Shown: piece after piece, positions 48,755 to 61,800 of the stretch
Position numbering within the stretch: the first letter of the stretch is position 1
Layout of the letters: every line of letters starts with the position of its first letter
Source: Tyto alba
Taxonomy: Eukaryota; Chordata; Aves; Strigiformes; Tytonidae
Direction of reading: 5' to 3'
Assembly (NCBI RefSeq): GCF_018691265.1
Contig: NW_024881313.1
Location: forward strand, 19,275,518-19,339,517
DNA: 64,000 nt
The notes under the pieces: model-generated
The model's database searches: none
What the model saw: only the letters and a program-made list of their open reading frames with translations
Told to the model about the DNA's origin: nothing
Program-made: the position numbers and the translations under genes

Positions 48755-50530
48755 ACAACATATGAACAGCCATACTGGGTTAGACCAGTGACCCACCCAG
48801 TCTCCTAAAGTCCTTGCTGTATGTATAGGGAAAGGGCATAAGAAACAGGGCTCCATTCCCTGGAATAGCTTTCATTTTCAGGCAAATGGAAATTCAGAGG
48901 CTTTTTGAGCCAGTGGCTTTATCAAGGTTGTTGATGAACTTGTCTGACCTTATTTGAATCCTTTTATAATTTTAGCTTCTGAGAGCCTGTATTTCATAAT
49001 TTGACAGCATATCAGGGAAAAACATTTTCTTTTGTTTATTTTATCCTCACTGTCTGATCATTTTGTTGACTTTCCAGTAGTCCCTGTGTTATGAAACATA
49101 GTAAATAATCATTCTGTGTTCAACCCCTTCATGTCACCCCTCATTTGACAGACTTCTCTAGTAGCTCCCCTCCAGCACCTCTGCATATTTCTTACATTTA
49201 TAGTGTCTTCTCAACAGGAAGACATCCTGCAACCCTAATAATCCTCATCACTCTTCTCATTTTAGTTCTGCTATAATCTATGTAAAACAAGGCAACTAAG
49301 ACAACAAGCAGTCTTCAAGACATGTGCATTGGAGCAACACAGAGTGACATAATGGGAACTCCTGTTTTGTGCTCAGTTACCTTCAAAGTAAGTTAAAATA
49401 TCCCATCTACTTTTTTGATCACTGCTCAGTAACTGGGCTGATGTTCACAAAGTTATCCACAGTGACTCAAAGATCTATTTCCTAATGGTGAGCTACTTTT
49501 TCCCCCTATATTTTCGTCATTGGCATTAAATTTTCATCTACTGTTTGATCGCCCAGTCATCCAGGACTATGATATCCTTCTGCAACTTTCAGCTTGGCAC
49601 TAATACTGATTGCCCTTAATAATTTTGTACCAAATGAAATTTTTTGTCAACCTACTAGTTGTCCTTGCCTAGGTCACTGAGGAATATATTGAACAGTAAA
49701 GTCCAGAGTGCAAATACTTGTGGGAGCCCAGTGCCAGCTTCCTTTCACAGTGAAGGCTTTCCATTATTTCTGTCATTTCCTACTTTCTGGATTAAAATAG
49801 GAACAGCCTGCATTTGTATCTCTTTGGAATTTGAAGTGATCATTTTGCAAAAGCTTTTGACAAAATCTTCCATCTGCATCACCCTTACTCACAAAGCCTG
49901 TAAAATCCAATAGACATTTCCATGAGATTCATGAGGCATTACTTCCTCAGGAATTCCTCATGTGGAATCCTATCCAGTACAGCTGCTCTTACAGTTCCTC
50001 CTGATTTTGCCAGGTAAAAATGTTAGATTTATTGCTCTATCGATTTCAGCATCACCCTTTTTAGAGTCTCAAGTTATACTGGCCATTGACTACTCCTCTG
50101 ACAAATTAGCAGTTTCATGCTAAGCTATTCCAGATCCATTTGATGGTTGCCATCCTGTGGCCTTCTTACCTGTCAATATATTGATTTGATTCAAAACCTC
50201 TTCAGTTTGAGATTGATCTGTCATGGGGGGCTCTTTCACCTTGTTCTTAATGAGCTATATTCACAAGATTTTTCCTATGGCTTTATCTTTGCTGAGTAAT
50301 CCTTCAAACTCTTGATTGTCCTACTTGAAGCTGCACTGAATTTCTGGCAGACATTATGGTTTGGATTTATTCAAAAGTGTTTTTTATTAGAAACTTGCCT
50401 CTCAAACTGCTGTTTGATCCATCTCACTGGATACATACTTTTCATTTGCCAGAGTTTCCTGGGTTTCCTATTTGGACACGACTTCTGTCAAGTTCTAGTA
50501 GTTTCCTTCATTGTTCTTTCTAATTGGGCT
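48755..50530 (-). mobile_element. Ancient amniote CR1-type LINE, decayed
   Basis: Begins at 'cagccatactgggttagacc' and runs about 1.8 kb through landmarks in the order seen in old CR1 families of turtles and crocodilians: 'tatccacagtgactcaaaga', 'gcccagtcatccagga', 'aggaatatattgaacagta', 'gggagcccagtgcc', 'caaaagcttttgacaaaatc', 'atgaggcattacttcc', 'catttgccagagtttcctg'. All point to the minus orientation. No open frame survives. Subfamily assignment requires a library search. Confidence 0.75.
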
Positions 50531-50545
50531 GGGTTTTTGTGAGGG

Positions 50546-50602
50546 CCCTTTCCCTTTCCCTTTCCCTTTCCCTTTCTCTTTCCCTTTCCCTTTCCCTTTC
50601 CC
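50546..50602. repeat. CCCTTT hexanucleotide microsatellite
   Basis: About nine tandem CCCTTT units with one C-to-T change, sitting at the junction of the ancient and the younger CR1 copies. Confidence 0.93.
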
Positions 50603-50606
50603 GTCA

Positions 50607-50885
50607 TATTTACGGTCTCCCTTCAGATATTTGTATATACTAAGATTCCCCTCTTCTCCAGGCTACACAGTCCTAGCTCTCTCAGCCTTTTCTTATACAT
50701 GAGATGCTCCAGATCCTTAATCACCTTTGTGGCTGGACTCTGTCCAGTACGGCCATGTCTCTTGTACTGGGGAGCCCAGAACTGGACACAGCACTCCAGG
50801 TGTGCCCTCTCCAGAGTGGTGTAGAGGGGAAGGACTGCCAGAAGAGCTGTCTGGCTGCTGTTCATGAACCGTTACACCAGCAGTG
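50607..50885 (-). mobile_element. CR1 LINE fragment (ORF2)
   Basis: Minus-strand translation contains LECCVQFWAPQYK and then KKRLRELGLCSLEKR, a clear match to the avian CR1 ORF2 C-terminal third. The 3' end of the element abuts the CCCTTT repeat. No intact ORF. Confidence 0.85.
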
Positions 50886-53574
50886 GCAAGGCTGTGGAGG
50901 GCTGCACCCCCTGGGGAGGTGTGTGAGGAAAATGTGAAGGGAACTTAGCCCCAAAGCCTCCCTATAGGACTTCAAATATTTTGTATGGAATTTATTAGAG
51001 AGGCCATTCATTGTTCCCTTTGTTGTCTTTATGTTATTTTTTTTGTCCTTTTTTTTTTTTTTTTCTCATTTTTCAAATGAGCAAATATACATGTGTAGTT
51101 GAAGTTGTATGCTGTTGTTCTTGCTTCTCACTCAATTTCTGGGGCCCTTGCACTTTCTTCAACCCCTCAACTTCCCTTCTGTCCCCCACAGCAGCCTAAA
51201 GTTCTGCATAAAGGCAAGCAGACTCCTTTCTTGCAGAAGGTCCCAACACTAAAGTTTGTGGGGATACTGAAGAAGGTCCTGCCCTGTTCTTCACTCGTGA
51301 GCCAAGAGCTCCACCAAGACTTGAGATGAGCAGAGGAGGCAGCAGAGGAGCAGAGCCTCCTTCCTGCTGTCCCTTGGCTGCCTGGCACTCAGTTTATCAA
51401 GGGCATGTGGAAACTTTGGCTTCATGTGAGTAAAGACTGAGACCCTCATTTACACCTCCACTGGTTGGTACCTCAAACACCAGGAGAGCTGCATTGGCTA
51501 TAACGCAGTTGGGTATCCTCGTACCAGCCATGACTCAGCTACTCTAACCTAGCTAAAGCCCATAGATTGGCCTCCCTACTTGACAAGCCCCTGAAGGATC
51601 GGGTAGAGATCGCTCTGCTGATTGTGTAGTCACAGGCCCTGCATATGCCATATGAAGATCCCATTTGTAGTCCCCTCACAGGTGGGTCTCTGCAGGAGGT
51701 TGTGTCCCTTTGAAAGGACGAGTGAGGTGGACCACAGGTAGATGGCAATTTTGGAGCATAACCTGGAACACCTTAGCTCCCTGTGCTGCTGCCCTCCCAT
51801 GCGGTGGGAGCGAGGCACACAGTGCTCAGTAGAGCACGGAGGCAGCATGTGTGTAACTCAGTCTGCATCACTTTGCCCAGAAAGAGCAGGGCTCTCCTTA
51901 GCTCCTCTAAAATATCACAGACATCTGCAGATAAAACAGCAGTCAGGAGTAATATGGTAGCTTCCAAATATGCACTAAATACAATGTAAAATGAGAACAC
52001 GAGGCTTTATCTGAAGAGAAAAAGAGGCTTAAGAGCAGAAGAGAAACATTTGCAGAGCTACTACGTATAGAAAGCATCTTACTTTAATTCCTAGACTGAA
52101 CACAAAGAAATAACTATATTAGATATCTTGCTCTTGCAGAATATTAGTGGTTGAGGCATGAAGTCAGTGTTCAGAGGGAGGTGAGTAACCAGTACTAACT
52201 GAAAAGCCAGCATAAAGCAGCGTACCAAATGGAAGAGGTGGGAGGTCCTCACTAATGACATCGGAGGAACAAGGTGAAGGAAGTATATGTCTGTGATACC
52301 AAGTCTGAGAAGGTCCCCAGAAGCAGATCAAATAGTCTACTGAGTGCTGGGGATTTGTGTTGCATAGCACCATGGACTACAGACAACCAAAACTGAGAGC
52401 AGGGTCTGAATGTGGGAAGTCGTTCAGCTTTTGTGCACCCACCAGCCTGAAAAAGCTTCCTGGTTTAAAACATGCTAGACTTTTTGTGTCCTTCCCTTGT
52501 TTGTGATGAATATCACATTGCTGCAGCTTCCAGGCTAGCTGGTACTTCCAAGTAAAACAACAGGCATCATGGGTTTTTCACAACAGATCAGTCCCTTACA
52601 TTCCATATCGTCAGCTTCCAGCTGGAGAGGTGCACTTTACTACTTTGCAGTTTGAGATATGTTGACATTAAGGTGATATGTGGGCAAAATCCTACATGAA
52701 TAAATTCTGCAAGGTTTATTTGCCTGTGCTCTGAACAGAGCCTGCTGGAGCTGTTAAGGGAGTGAGGAGGAGACAGCAGCAATCTAACCAGAGGTGGTAG
52801 AAGTGCCGCAGGACCCACAAAAGAGATTGGTATAGGCTTGGTTATAAAAGGTTTGGAAAACCACTATTTTATGCATGAGACAAAGCAAAGTACTGGGCTG
52901 GCCTTCTACCTTTGTTCAATCTCCTTTCCATGTACACAAAGCAATTTCAAATAGAGGATTTGCTTTTCATCTCTCAAATATTATTTCTGTTTTTCCAAGA
53001 AGCCCTTCCCCAAATGCACCATATATCACTGGGGACCTGCTCCACACTCCAAATGTTTTTTTCATGTAATAAATACTTGACATTTAGAAAAATCGCTTCT
53101 AAATTTACACAGTGCAGAGCTCACAGTTTGAGATTACCCTCTAAACACCCTGAAGTGCCAGGCACATAAATAAATATCTTTGCAAATAGATTCTCATTTA
53201 TTAGTTTTGCAAGTGTATTTTCACATCTTGGAGATGGATGATTATTACAGGAGGAAAGAAACAGCTCTGGTTTAAATTAAATAGTAAGAAAGTGCAGGAG
53301 AAAGGCTGATCAAAAATGTTAAATTCTCTCCATGTTATTTTGATTTTCTATCTTTGTAATTTAAATTTCATAATAATGGTACTATATATCTAAACTGTCC
53401 AGTTGTGCTTTATGTCATGGCCAGCCAAGCATAGATCAAGCTATGAAACAGCAGCAAGAGTTAAACTGCAGCTTTTAGAGAGAGGAGAAGCTGTCTTTCT
53501 ACAGATCATGCATGGTCTCCATCATACAGACCATAAACGGAGCTCATAGATCATCTATGATATAGTGTATTTAC

Positions 53575-53690
53575 CCCCATAACACTACTGAGAGAGGACC
53601 AAGTGTCGCTGTCCCCATTTTGAAGAGGGAGCAATAGAGGACTAAGCGCTTGGCCATAGAAAAATCAAGGGACTGCTCTCTACTCTTGCT
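53575..53690 (-). mobile_element. MIR-type SINE remnant
   Basis: 'gtccccattttgaagaggga' followed by a GGACTAAG block and 'cttggccatag', the reverse-complement order of MIR core and 3' half. Diverged. Confidence 0.6.
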
Positions 53691-56044
53691 ACAAGGAGAT
53701 TAAAAAATAAAAGATCCCCACAAAGGCATCCTTCACTCTGAACTGCAAAGTCTTGCCTCATTTCCAGGTGTGTGGAACGGAAAGAGAGAAAAGATTCCTG
53801 ATGGCCACAGACTGGATAGCATCCCTTCTCACTTCAGGGTGTTCAGAGCATAATCAAAATATCTGTGGATGGTGCCTGTGTTGCAGGGACTGGAGTACTG
53901 ATGCGGATAATGGTGCCATGCAAGGATACAACCTTAGTCAGTGAGCAAGGTGATCCTCTCATTTACAGCTGTCAAAACCCTAAACGTCTTTTCAGGTTGG
54001 CCCTCTATTGTCAGTGGAGGCGTAACAGCACTGTGGTGGATGGGGTAAAGGGCCTCTTTCCAATAGTCCACTGACTACAGAAGGCTGCTGTATCAGCCCA
54101 GATGTCAACCTGGGGCAGGCTGTATAGGCCAGTCTCCCTTTAAGTACAGGCTGAGCCCTAGTGGCCAAAACCACGAGGGACCAGGGATCCCTGGACATGT
54201 GCTCAGAGCCCTTGAGCCAAAGGCCTTCAACTCAGGGACTACCTGTGTTTTTCCACAAAGTCTATGAGTCAGTAGCAGTGATGACCATGATGAATACAGA
54301 CTTTTGTTTTGGTCTGGATGTGCTAAAATTGTTTCTTGGCCAAGTCAACACTTTAGTGAAACTAGTTTGTCACTTTTTCTGGTAAATGATAGATGAAGGT
54401 GTGTGGAATAGATTGAGTGTTGAGGTCCCTGTTAGCACAGAATCATGCTTTTGTTACTGCTTACCTCTTTCTCTGAGTGTGGATATCCAGATTCAAGGAA
54501 TATGCTGCCCAGCCAAGCTTCATGACATCTTTTTCATTAATGTTGTATTGCACCGAGAACTGGCTATTACTTACGTCCACTTTTTGGTTCTCAGAGGAAG
54601 ATCTAGCGCATGGCTCCCAAAGCCCCTCAGACTCACAGTTACTTTATGTCTTGCTAATGCATTTATCTAAGTGAAGCAGTGACAATCCCTAAGTGAAAGT
54701 AGTTTTACTTGCACTGCTAGATTGCTGAACTAAGCTAAAGCCAAAGTACGATGAAATTAAACTACTTTTAAAATATCTATTCAGGGCTGCACAACAGTTC
54801 AAGCACACAAATCCAATACTGATTTCAATAGTGAACATTTGATAAAGAACTTTTACATTCTGATAAATTTCTTGTGACCATGAAAAATTGTTTTAGAGAT
54901 CAAAAAAATTAAGTGCACTATGTTTGTTATTTGCAAAGGTACAAATTCTTTCACAGAATCCTTATCAACTTGACCTCATTATATGCTATCTCTAAGTCAT
55001 GTTATACAGTCTGCTACTTAGCTACTATTTCCCAGGTCACAAAATGTAACACCTCAGGTGTAATGATCAGGCCACAGACAAGTCCGTGAGTTTGTATGAA
55101 TAAGATAGATGGTAGCTCAGTCTGGGCTTGAACCTGCATTAGTCCCTTAGGGTGGATCATTGAACTACAGACATTATGGCCCAGCCAGTCACCTTACACT
55201 CCCTTATAAACCAGAGAATCCAGGGCATGATTTATCACATCCTAACGTAGATACCTAAAATAAGCCAGATTTAATTATTCTCCATTGCTCTCCACAGACC
55301 ATCAAGGGGACCTACAGTGAAGACTTTGAACTCCAGTGCTGACACCGGCATTCAGTTACACGGACACCACCTTTGGTGTCAAAATGCATCTACTTCTGTT
55401 CACTGCTAGACTATACAGCACTGAACTCCTGCGCTGGGACACAATCCTCTCCTTTTTCTTTTCCCCTGGTCTGAGGTCACTTTGCAGTGATCTTCCATCT
55501 CAGCTGATCTCTTGCTGTCTGACTTTTGAAATTAATATCCTCAGCAAATCATTCAGCTCCCGCGGAGCACGTACAACACAATCAGTATAATTACTTCATG
55601 TCACACTTCGGTTGTCACTTCACTTTAATGGACTGCAAGGAAGATGAACTTGAAAAGTGCTCTAAGTTAATGTTCTTAGAGTTTCTATTTTAGACTATTC
55701 TGAAAGATGATAAATATATTCAGAAAAAGAGATTTAATCCTAGAAATTATTATCTATATTAGAGCAGAGTGAATAGAGCCAACAGAGTTCAGAGCTGTAT
55801 GACTAAGGCACTGTCAAAAACATTCAATATAGATACGGAAAGGGTAGGACAGGAATGATGGGTCTGATTTAATTAGTGTAGCTGTTTATGATGTAGAAAT
55901 TTATATATGAAGTAGTCACCCTGAATATGAAGTAGCATCCTGTACTAATGGACTATGGAGCTTAGCATACAAGTCACCCTACTTTGAATTGGAGACTGTG
56001 GTTGGTGAGATGAATCTCAGGCTATTTCCTTCTGCCACCTCGCT

Positions 56045-56155
56045 CAGATTTACAGTAAGGTGAGATGCCCAAGGACACCAGTAGACCTGTGTCACAGTGC
56101 TAGATCTGCCTCCCACACCAGCCCATTCAGTGCTTCAACATGTGTGGCTTTCTAA
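56045..56155 (-). mobile_element. Possible MIR-type SINE remnant
   Basis: 'aaggtgagatgcccaaggac' followed by a 'tgtgtcacagtgctagatct' block resembles the MIR core. Weaker than the other copies. Confidence 0.45.
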
Positions 56156-58871
56156 AAGCAAGTTATTTTAAACCAGCATTTGACAGAGAACTGTGTATTC
56201 GATGTCAGAGTACTCTAATCTCCCATTTTACGTCACTGTCTCTGACACTTAATAATCACACTTCACAACATTTCTTCATGATGTAACATGCACAAGCATA
56301 TCCAGCGTACCTTAAATCTTGTTTCTTCTATCCCAAAGCCTCAGAGAATATCATTGTCTTTTTGGATCCAGCTTTGAAACCTTCCCTGAGAGCATAACAA
56401 CTCTGTATTTTGGAAAAGTAGAACCAATTAATTTAAAATCCAGCTAGGGTAGGAGTCCTTTTGCTCCTCTTTTATATCACAATCCAGCTTTAGGACATTT
56501 ACCAAGGCAGCATGCCACCCAGCTCAACCCCTTCCTCTCCTAAGGGGGACACAGATCCATCATTCCTGCCCTCCTGGCAGGAGTCCTTGGCACCCAGCTG
56601 CCAGCGGGGTGGGGTGGGGGTTGGTGGCAGGCCCCCAGGCAGGAGCTGTGCCTGTGTTCTGGTAAAGCACGGGGCTGCAGCCCACTCCCACAGTCCTGCC
56701 TGGGCTCACAGCAGGCTTTGCACAATGCATATTGTTCAAAGCACAGTACCAGTTTTAGACAGCCAGTTCAAATTGAGGGACCTTTACTGAGTGTTTTTAC
56801 TCTGTTAAATCTCCACACATAATACAAGAGCAATTTTTGTCCTTACAAAGGAGATTAAAAGCTAAAAAGAAAGAACTAACACCCCTGCAGGTTTGGAGTT
56901 TCACAAGCAGTACTGTGCTTAGAATTCAGTTGGAATATTTTTGCCCTAAAAGTCTCTCGAAATACCTAGTAAAGTAATTTCGAAGATGAAAGTTATTCCA
57001 TTTCTTTTTCCCAGCACATCCAGCATTTCTTCCTCCAAGGACAGCGGCAGGACGTGAGCTTCTGGACTAATTCAGCTGTGCTTCCCTGTGCTGCAGAAAA
57101 CAGACAGCATTTTAAATTCTGTCCTCGCTGGGCTCTCTCTTTTTAAGCTTACATGATAAAAGAGTTTCATCTGCATTTATATACTTAAGAGCTAATGCTT
57201 TCATTATTGTGTTTCCATTAATCAGACGGTTCCATCTATAAGTCTGCACAGGCTGTGAGACTTTAACGTTCCTATTCACTATTAACTGGACTAACCCAGT
57301 GCCCTTATGTTGTAACATCTTCACATGACACTTTTTTGACTAGCAGTATTTTGAGGCAGGAGAAAAACCTAACCTACTCTTGGACAATCTTGTTGGTACT
57401 GGGAAAATTCCTTCTACCCCCAGTGACCATGTGCTTCCCGTAGCAGCAATGCCATCTTCATGGGAAATGCTCTGCCCCTCAGAGGATGGCTTGTGCTCGG
57501 TGTGATCCAGAGGCACCACAACTGTTTGACAGGCCTAACCTCAGTACATAACCACTTCCCTCCTGCTGTCCTCTTGCGCAGACACCTTTTCCCAGGCTGC
57601 TCCCCTTCTAAGCAGGGGATGAGCAAAAGGCCACACTTCGTCTGGGGCAGCACTTATTCTGTACCTGGACCACGCAGTTCTAATCACCAGGCAGTGCTGC
57701 TCTTTCAACATTTAGTTGTTCATCAGCTAAATATTTGAGATGGCTAATCTCACTGTAAGCCACTTACTTTCCACAGCAGAAATCACACTTCTGCTTTAGA
57801 AACTGCTCCAATTATGAGGACACATTTGCATCTGCATCACTTATATATACAATTTCAGCTGTCAGCACAGCAAACACAAGAAACCTATTGGTTTTCATCA
57901 TCTGTGAAAGACTCACACAGTATGGGAAGGATGGAGGCCACAAAGATCCAGATCTTAATCGTTGGACAGCAGCCACTTGGTGGTCCTTGAGGCCAAATAA
58001 AACCTTTCAGTTCTAATCCTCTGTTCCGGCTGCAGTAAAATTTGGCAATTGCAGTTCAGTCCCTAGAGGGCCCTAAAGGATAATAGTCCACATCACAGAA
58101 CAGCTGCATGTACATATTTGACCTGATTTGGAGAAGTCACAGTAAGCAGCACAGAAGCTACATGGCCACCTTCTGGCCCAAAATAAAAAGTAAATGCTTT
58201 GAGGAAAAATGCTTTCTCTGAAATTCATCTGTTTGAAATTTGATCACTACAAGTATCTGTGTATGTCACCAAAACCTACATGAAGAAAACCACATAAGCC
58301 ACTAAAGCATGTCTAGAGGTCTACTAGATACACATCTACTAGACATGTATTCTTGGTCAGTATTTTGTGTGAAAAACTTTTGCATCAGTGGTTTTAACAT
58401 TTTCAATTAACCACTGTTTCCAAAGTTCTCTGTTATTTTTAGAGTTAGTTTTCAAATTTAATAGCTATTTTTATAGGAAAATGGTGACAATTTTTGTTTC
58501 TTGCTTGATTTTAAATCAGTAAAAAATTAAAAAAAAATTTCAAGTCATTAGAAGTAACAAAAGAAGATGGTTAACTATGTTACCATACAAGAACATAAAA
58601 TACTGAAATTACAAGAAGGTGTTATTTAAGCAATATATATTTATACACGCACCAATGCCCCAACCCCCCATACCTGTTTTTAAGCACAGCTTGCCTTCTT
58701 CCTTGTACAATTTTAAGGAACTGCCCATCTTTCTACTGTCAGTTGCTAACGCTGCTGTAGAGGAATCAGACTAATGTATTTTCTATTCTGCTGTGCCTCA
58801 GAAGACATTTTTGATTGTTAAGTCTCAGGAATTCAAAAAAGAAAAAAAAATACCATTATGCCTAATAAGTC

Positions 58872-58877
58872 TTTATT
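58872..58877 (-). terminator. Minus-strand polyadenylation signal
   Basis: AATAAA on the minus strand (TTTATT on plus). About 20 bases downstream is a plausible cleavage region, followed by a T-rich stretch (minus strand) at about 58838-58852. This is the expected architecture of a 3' end for a gene running right to left. Confidence 0.5.
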
Positions 58878-61800
58878 TCCAAACATAAATTGCAAAAATA
58901 TTCTATTACAGAACAGGTAACAAGTGCAGAATTCTAAATATGCATTATAACAGTGAAACCATTGCATCCTTGACAAAAAATCATTAGGCACTTAAAACAT
59001 GAAAACAAAGTACAAATTAAATCAGCCATAACAGATGACTCAGCAATACAAATTCATCTTGGTTTTCTGTAATAAAAGCACACACAGAGTTGAGGGGCTT
59101 TCCATGCCTCCTCCTAAATTCTGCGCAGAGACACTTCTATGTTACACTGCACACATTCTACTCAGACAATACCAAGTTCACATCTGAAAATATAAGTAAG
59201 TTCAGCAGTGAAAGAATTCGAGAGAACCTTTCTGGAGACAGCAGTAGCAGAGCCTACACTAGCAGCTTCACACAGAGCTTGGCGCATGTGGAGGAGCACA
59301 ATTATACCAGCTCCAAGGGGGATAAACTCTGCTTCAACAGTTGCATTGAAAAGAATGGAACCAAAATGAATGCAAACAATACACATTATAAGAGACAATG
59401 AAACCTCCGGGCAAAAGCTATCATGGAAACTTTATGGAATTACATTTTGACACATGGAACAATCTCTGGAAAGACCACACATTTGCCATCCCTTAGGAGC
59501 AGCCTTCTGTAGAACCTCTCAATTTGCCTATCTTCTCACTTGCAGATCTTGAACTAAATCAGAATCAGAGGTGGCCTCTCAGACCTACCTTAGAAAAGTA
59601 AATCTAAGAAGCAAGTGTCCAAATGACTAACGAAAATACCCTTCTAGAAATAAGTCAGACACACTTATCTTGGGTTGTATCACTGATTTTTATGTAACTT
59701 CCTCCACCGTTTACTCTTGTAGCATAAAATATAATGAATATTTTAAATTATTTTAATTGGATAGTCAAAGAAAATAATATTAAGAATATTAACATATAGA
59801 ATGCATATGAAGCTACCATATAAAATGTGCATATAAAACATGCAGAAATGTCAGATGTTATACTTCAGTTTCACAAGAATTTAAGAATGGGCTTGTACCA
59901 TAAGCACTAACAATAAATACACCAAGAAGGAGTTTTTAGGGAATCACCTCACAGCTGCGTCAACATCTGAGAAGCATAGCAGGTTGCTGAACTAGAGACT
60001 TGCTGTGAAGAATCTCCTCTCATCAGGGAATAAAGTGAATAGTGAGGAATTTAAAATCGGCAATATTGTCTTAGGCTAGACTATCCTGTCACAACCATTA
60101 GCATGATTTATTCCGATGGCCTCTTGCCCTGATACCACGAATTCATGGTGGGATCTTTAAATACTTCTATCATGCAATTGTCTGAGTTTTCTCCCTCACT
60201 GGAGAAAAGAGGGATTAAAAAAAGACAAGCACAGAAGTACTAGGTGCAGCAACAAACACTGATGTATTGCTGAAGCTACATCAGGATTTAGCAAAAGACA
60301 GATTTGACTGTTTATTTGATGGCAACATGAAGATGCCACTCCTTGTATTTAACAGCCAGACTGTCTTCATCCTTAAACCAGTATTTGCCAACACCTGTCA
60401 CTGAACAGCAGTTATTGCTCACACAGAGGGATGTGAGCTCAGTCAATTAACACACATCACAGTACTAAGTTTACCCCTCGGTCTACGGCAAAGCCAAGCT
60501 GGTGTATTCCCATCGTGTTAAGCTCTTGTTGTATTGCTTGAATTTGCTCAGCACCGAAAGCATTGTGACAGGCTGCTACCCCAGCTGGACCAGTGCACAG
60601 TAACCCAGGGTCAGTCCCCTGATGAGCTGGTGTTCCCAGAATAGGAAGATATTCCAAAATGCAACTTCATGAAAGGAAACCACTAAATAACAGCAATAGG
60701 TCCTTTGTTTAGTGTCATGCTACAGACCGTTTCATGTTCTACTTGACCATTAAGATAATTTAGAGCCAATTAAGAAATATTTTATGAAAATCTAGAACAA
60801 AGCTTAATAAATACAAATTTGTCCACTCATTGTGCATTGTAGCTGAAAGGCCCAAATGATTTCTCCAGAGTACTCAGAGATCATCAGCCTTTGAAACCTG
60901 GCTGTCCAGAAACTCATAGAAAGATGATGTTCCTGCCTAAAATGGCAGAATTAAAAATCAAGAGAGCCAGGCTTTATATAGTAAATACACATCCCTTTGT
61001 CACCATTCTTGGGCAGCAGACCTAAAGATGAAAGAATTCAGCTGCTGAAGTACCACAAGATGAAGGATTACCTGGCTGTGATATTTTGACCTAGATACAC
61101 TTAACTAACAAGCTCATGTGTAAGAAGTCTACTGCTTCAAGGCATGCAATAAGTGGCTATCAGCTGTTTGAAATAAAGCTGCTTCAGAATAAAGCACTCC
61201 ACAGAACATTCCTTGGGCTTGATCTCACACAGACTCCTGTACACAAGTGGACATGTGCTTTGTGGAACCGAGAGTCCCTGGAAGAGCTACTGCATGGATG
61301 TTCAGGACCTCTTTCTACAGAACTGTCACATGAGAGCAAGTGACAGGAAACAAAAAGATCTCCAGGCCAAACATCTTTTAAACCTAGATTACCATGTCAG
61401 CCTGTAGCTCCACCATGGAGTCTGTGCAGGCTCAAGGTCTCATTGATCAATGAATCCAGACCAACTAACTGATCCAGATACCTGCACTGGATAAAAATCA
61501 AATAAAACATAACAACAGAAATATTTTGCTTGTAATTTGGGGAGCCCACAGAAGGTGCTAGGTCACCTAGATCATTTAGTTTCTTTTCCTGAATCACACA
61601 AGACAGAGAATTTCATCTTGACTCAAGCATGGTAATATGTCAGACATCTCACTACTGTACAAAGGAAAGAGAATCAAAGTGAGATTAACTGGTCTCAAAA
61701 CTGCCAGAGCTTGCACAGCTCTGTTCTCTGCAGATGCTGTTTGAGATGCTGGGATCAGCAGACACTGAAAGCACAGGCGCAGTGAATAACGAGCAAGTTT

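Larger units (their letters stand above)
50886..58860. other. Intergenic region, no gene recognised
   Basis: About 8 kb of ordinary AT-rich sequence. It contains a T-run near 51050-51063 and MIR-like remnants at 53575-53690 and 56045-56155. Open frames are short and have no recognisable domains. Confidence 0.7.
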
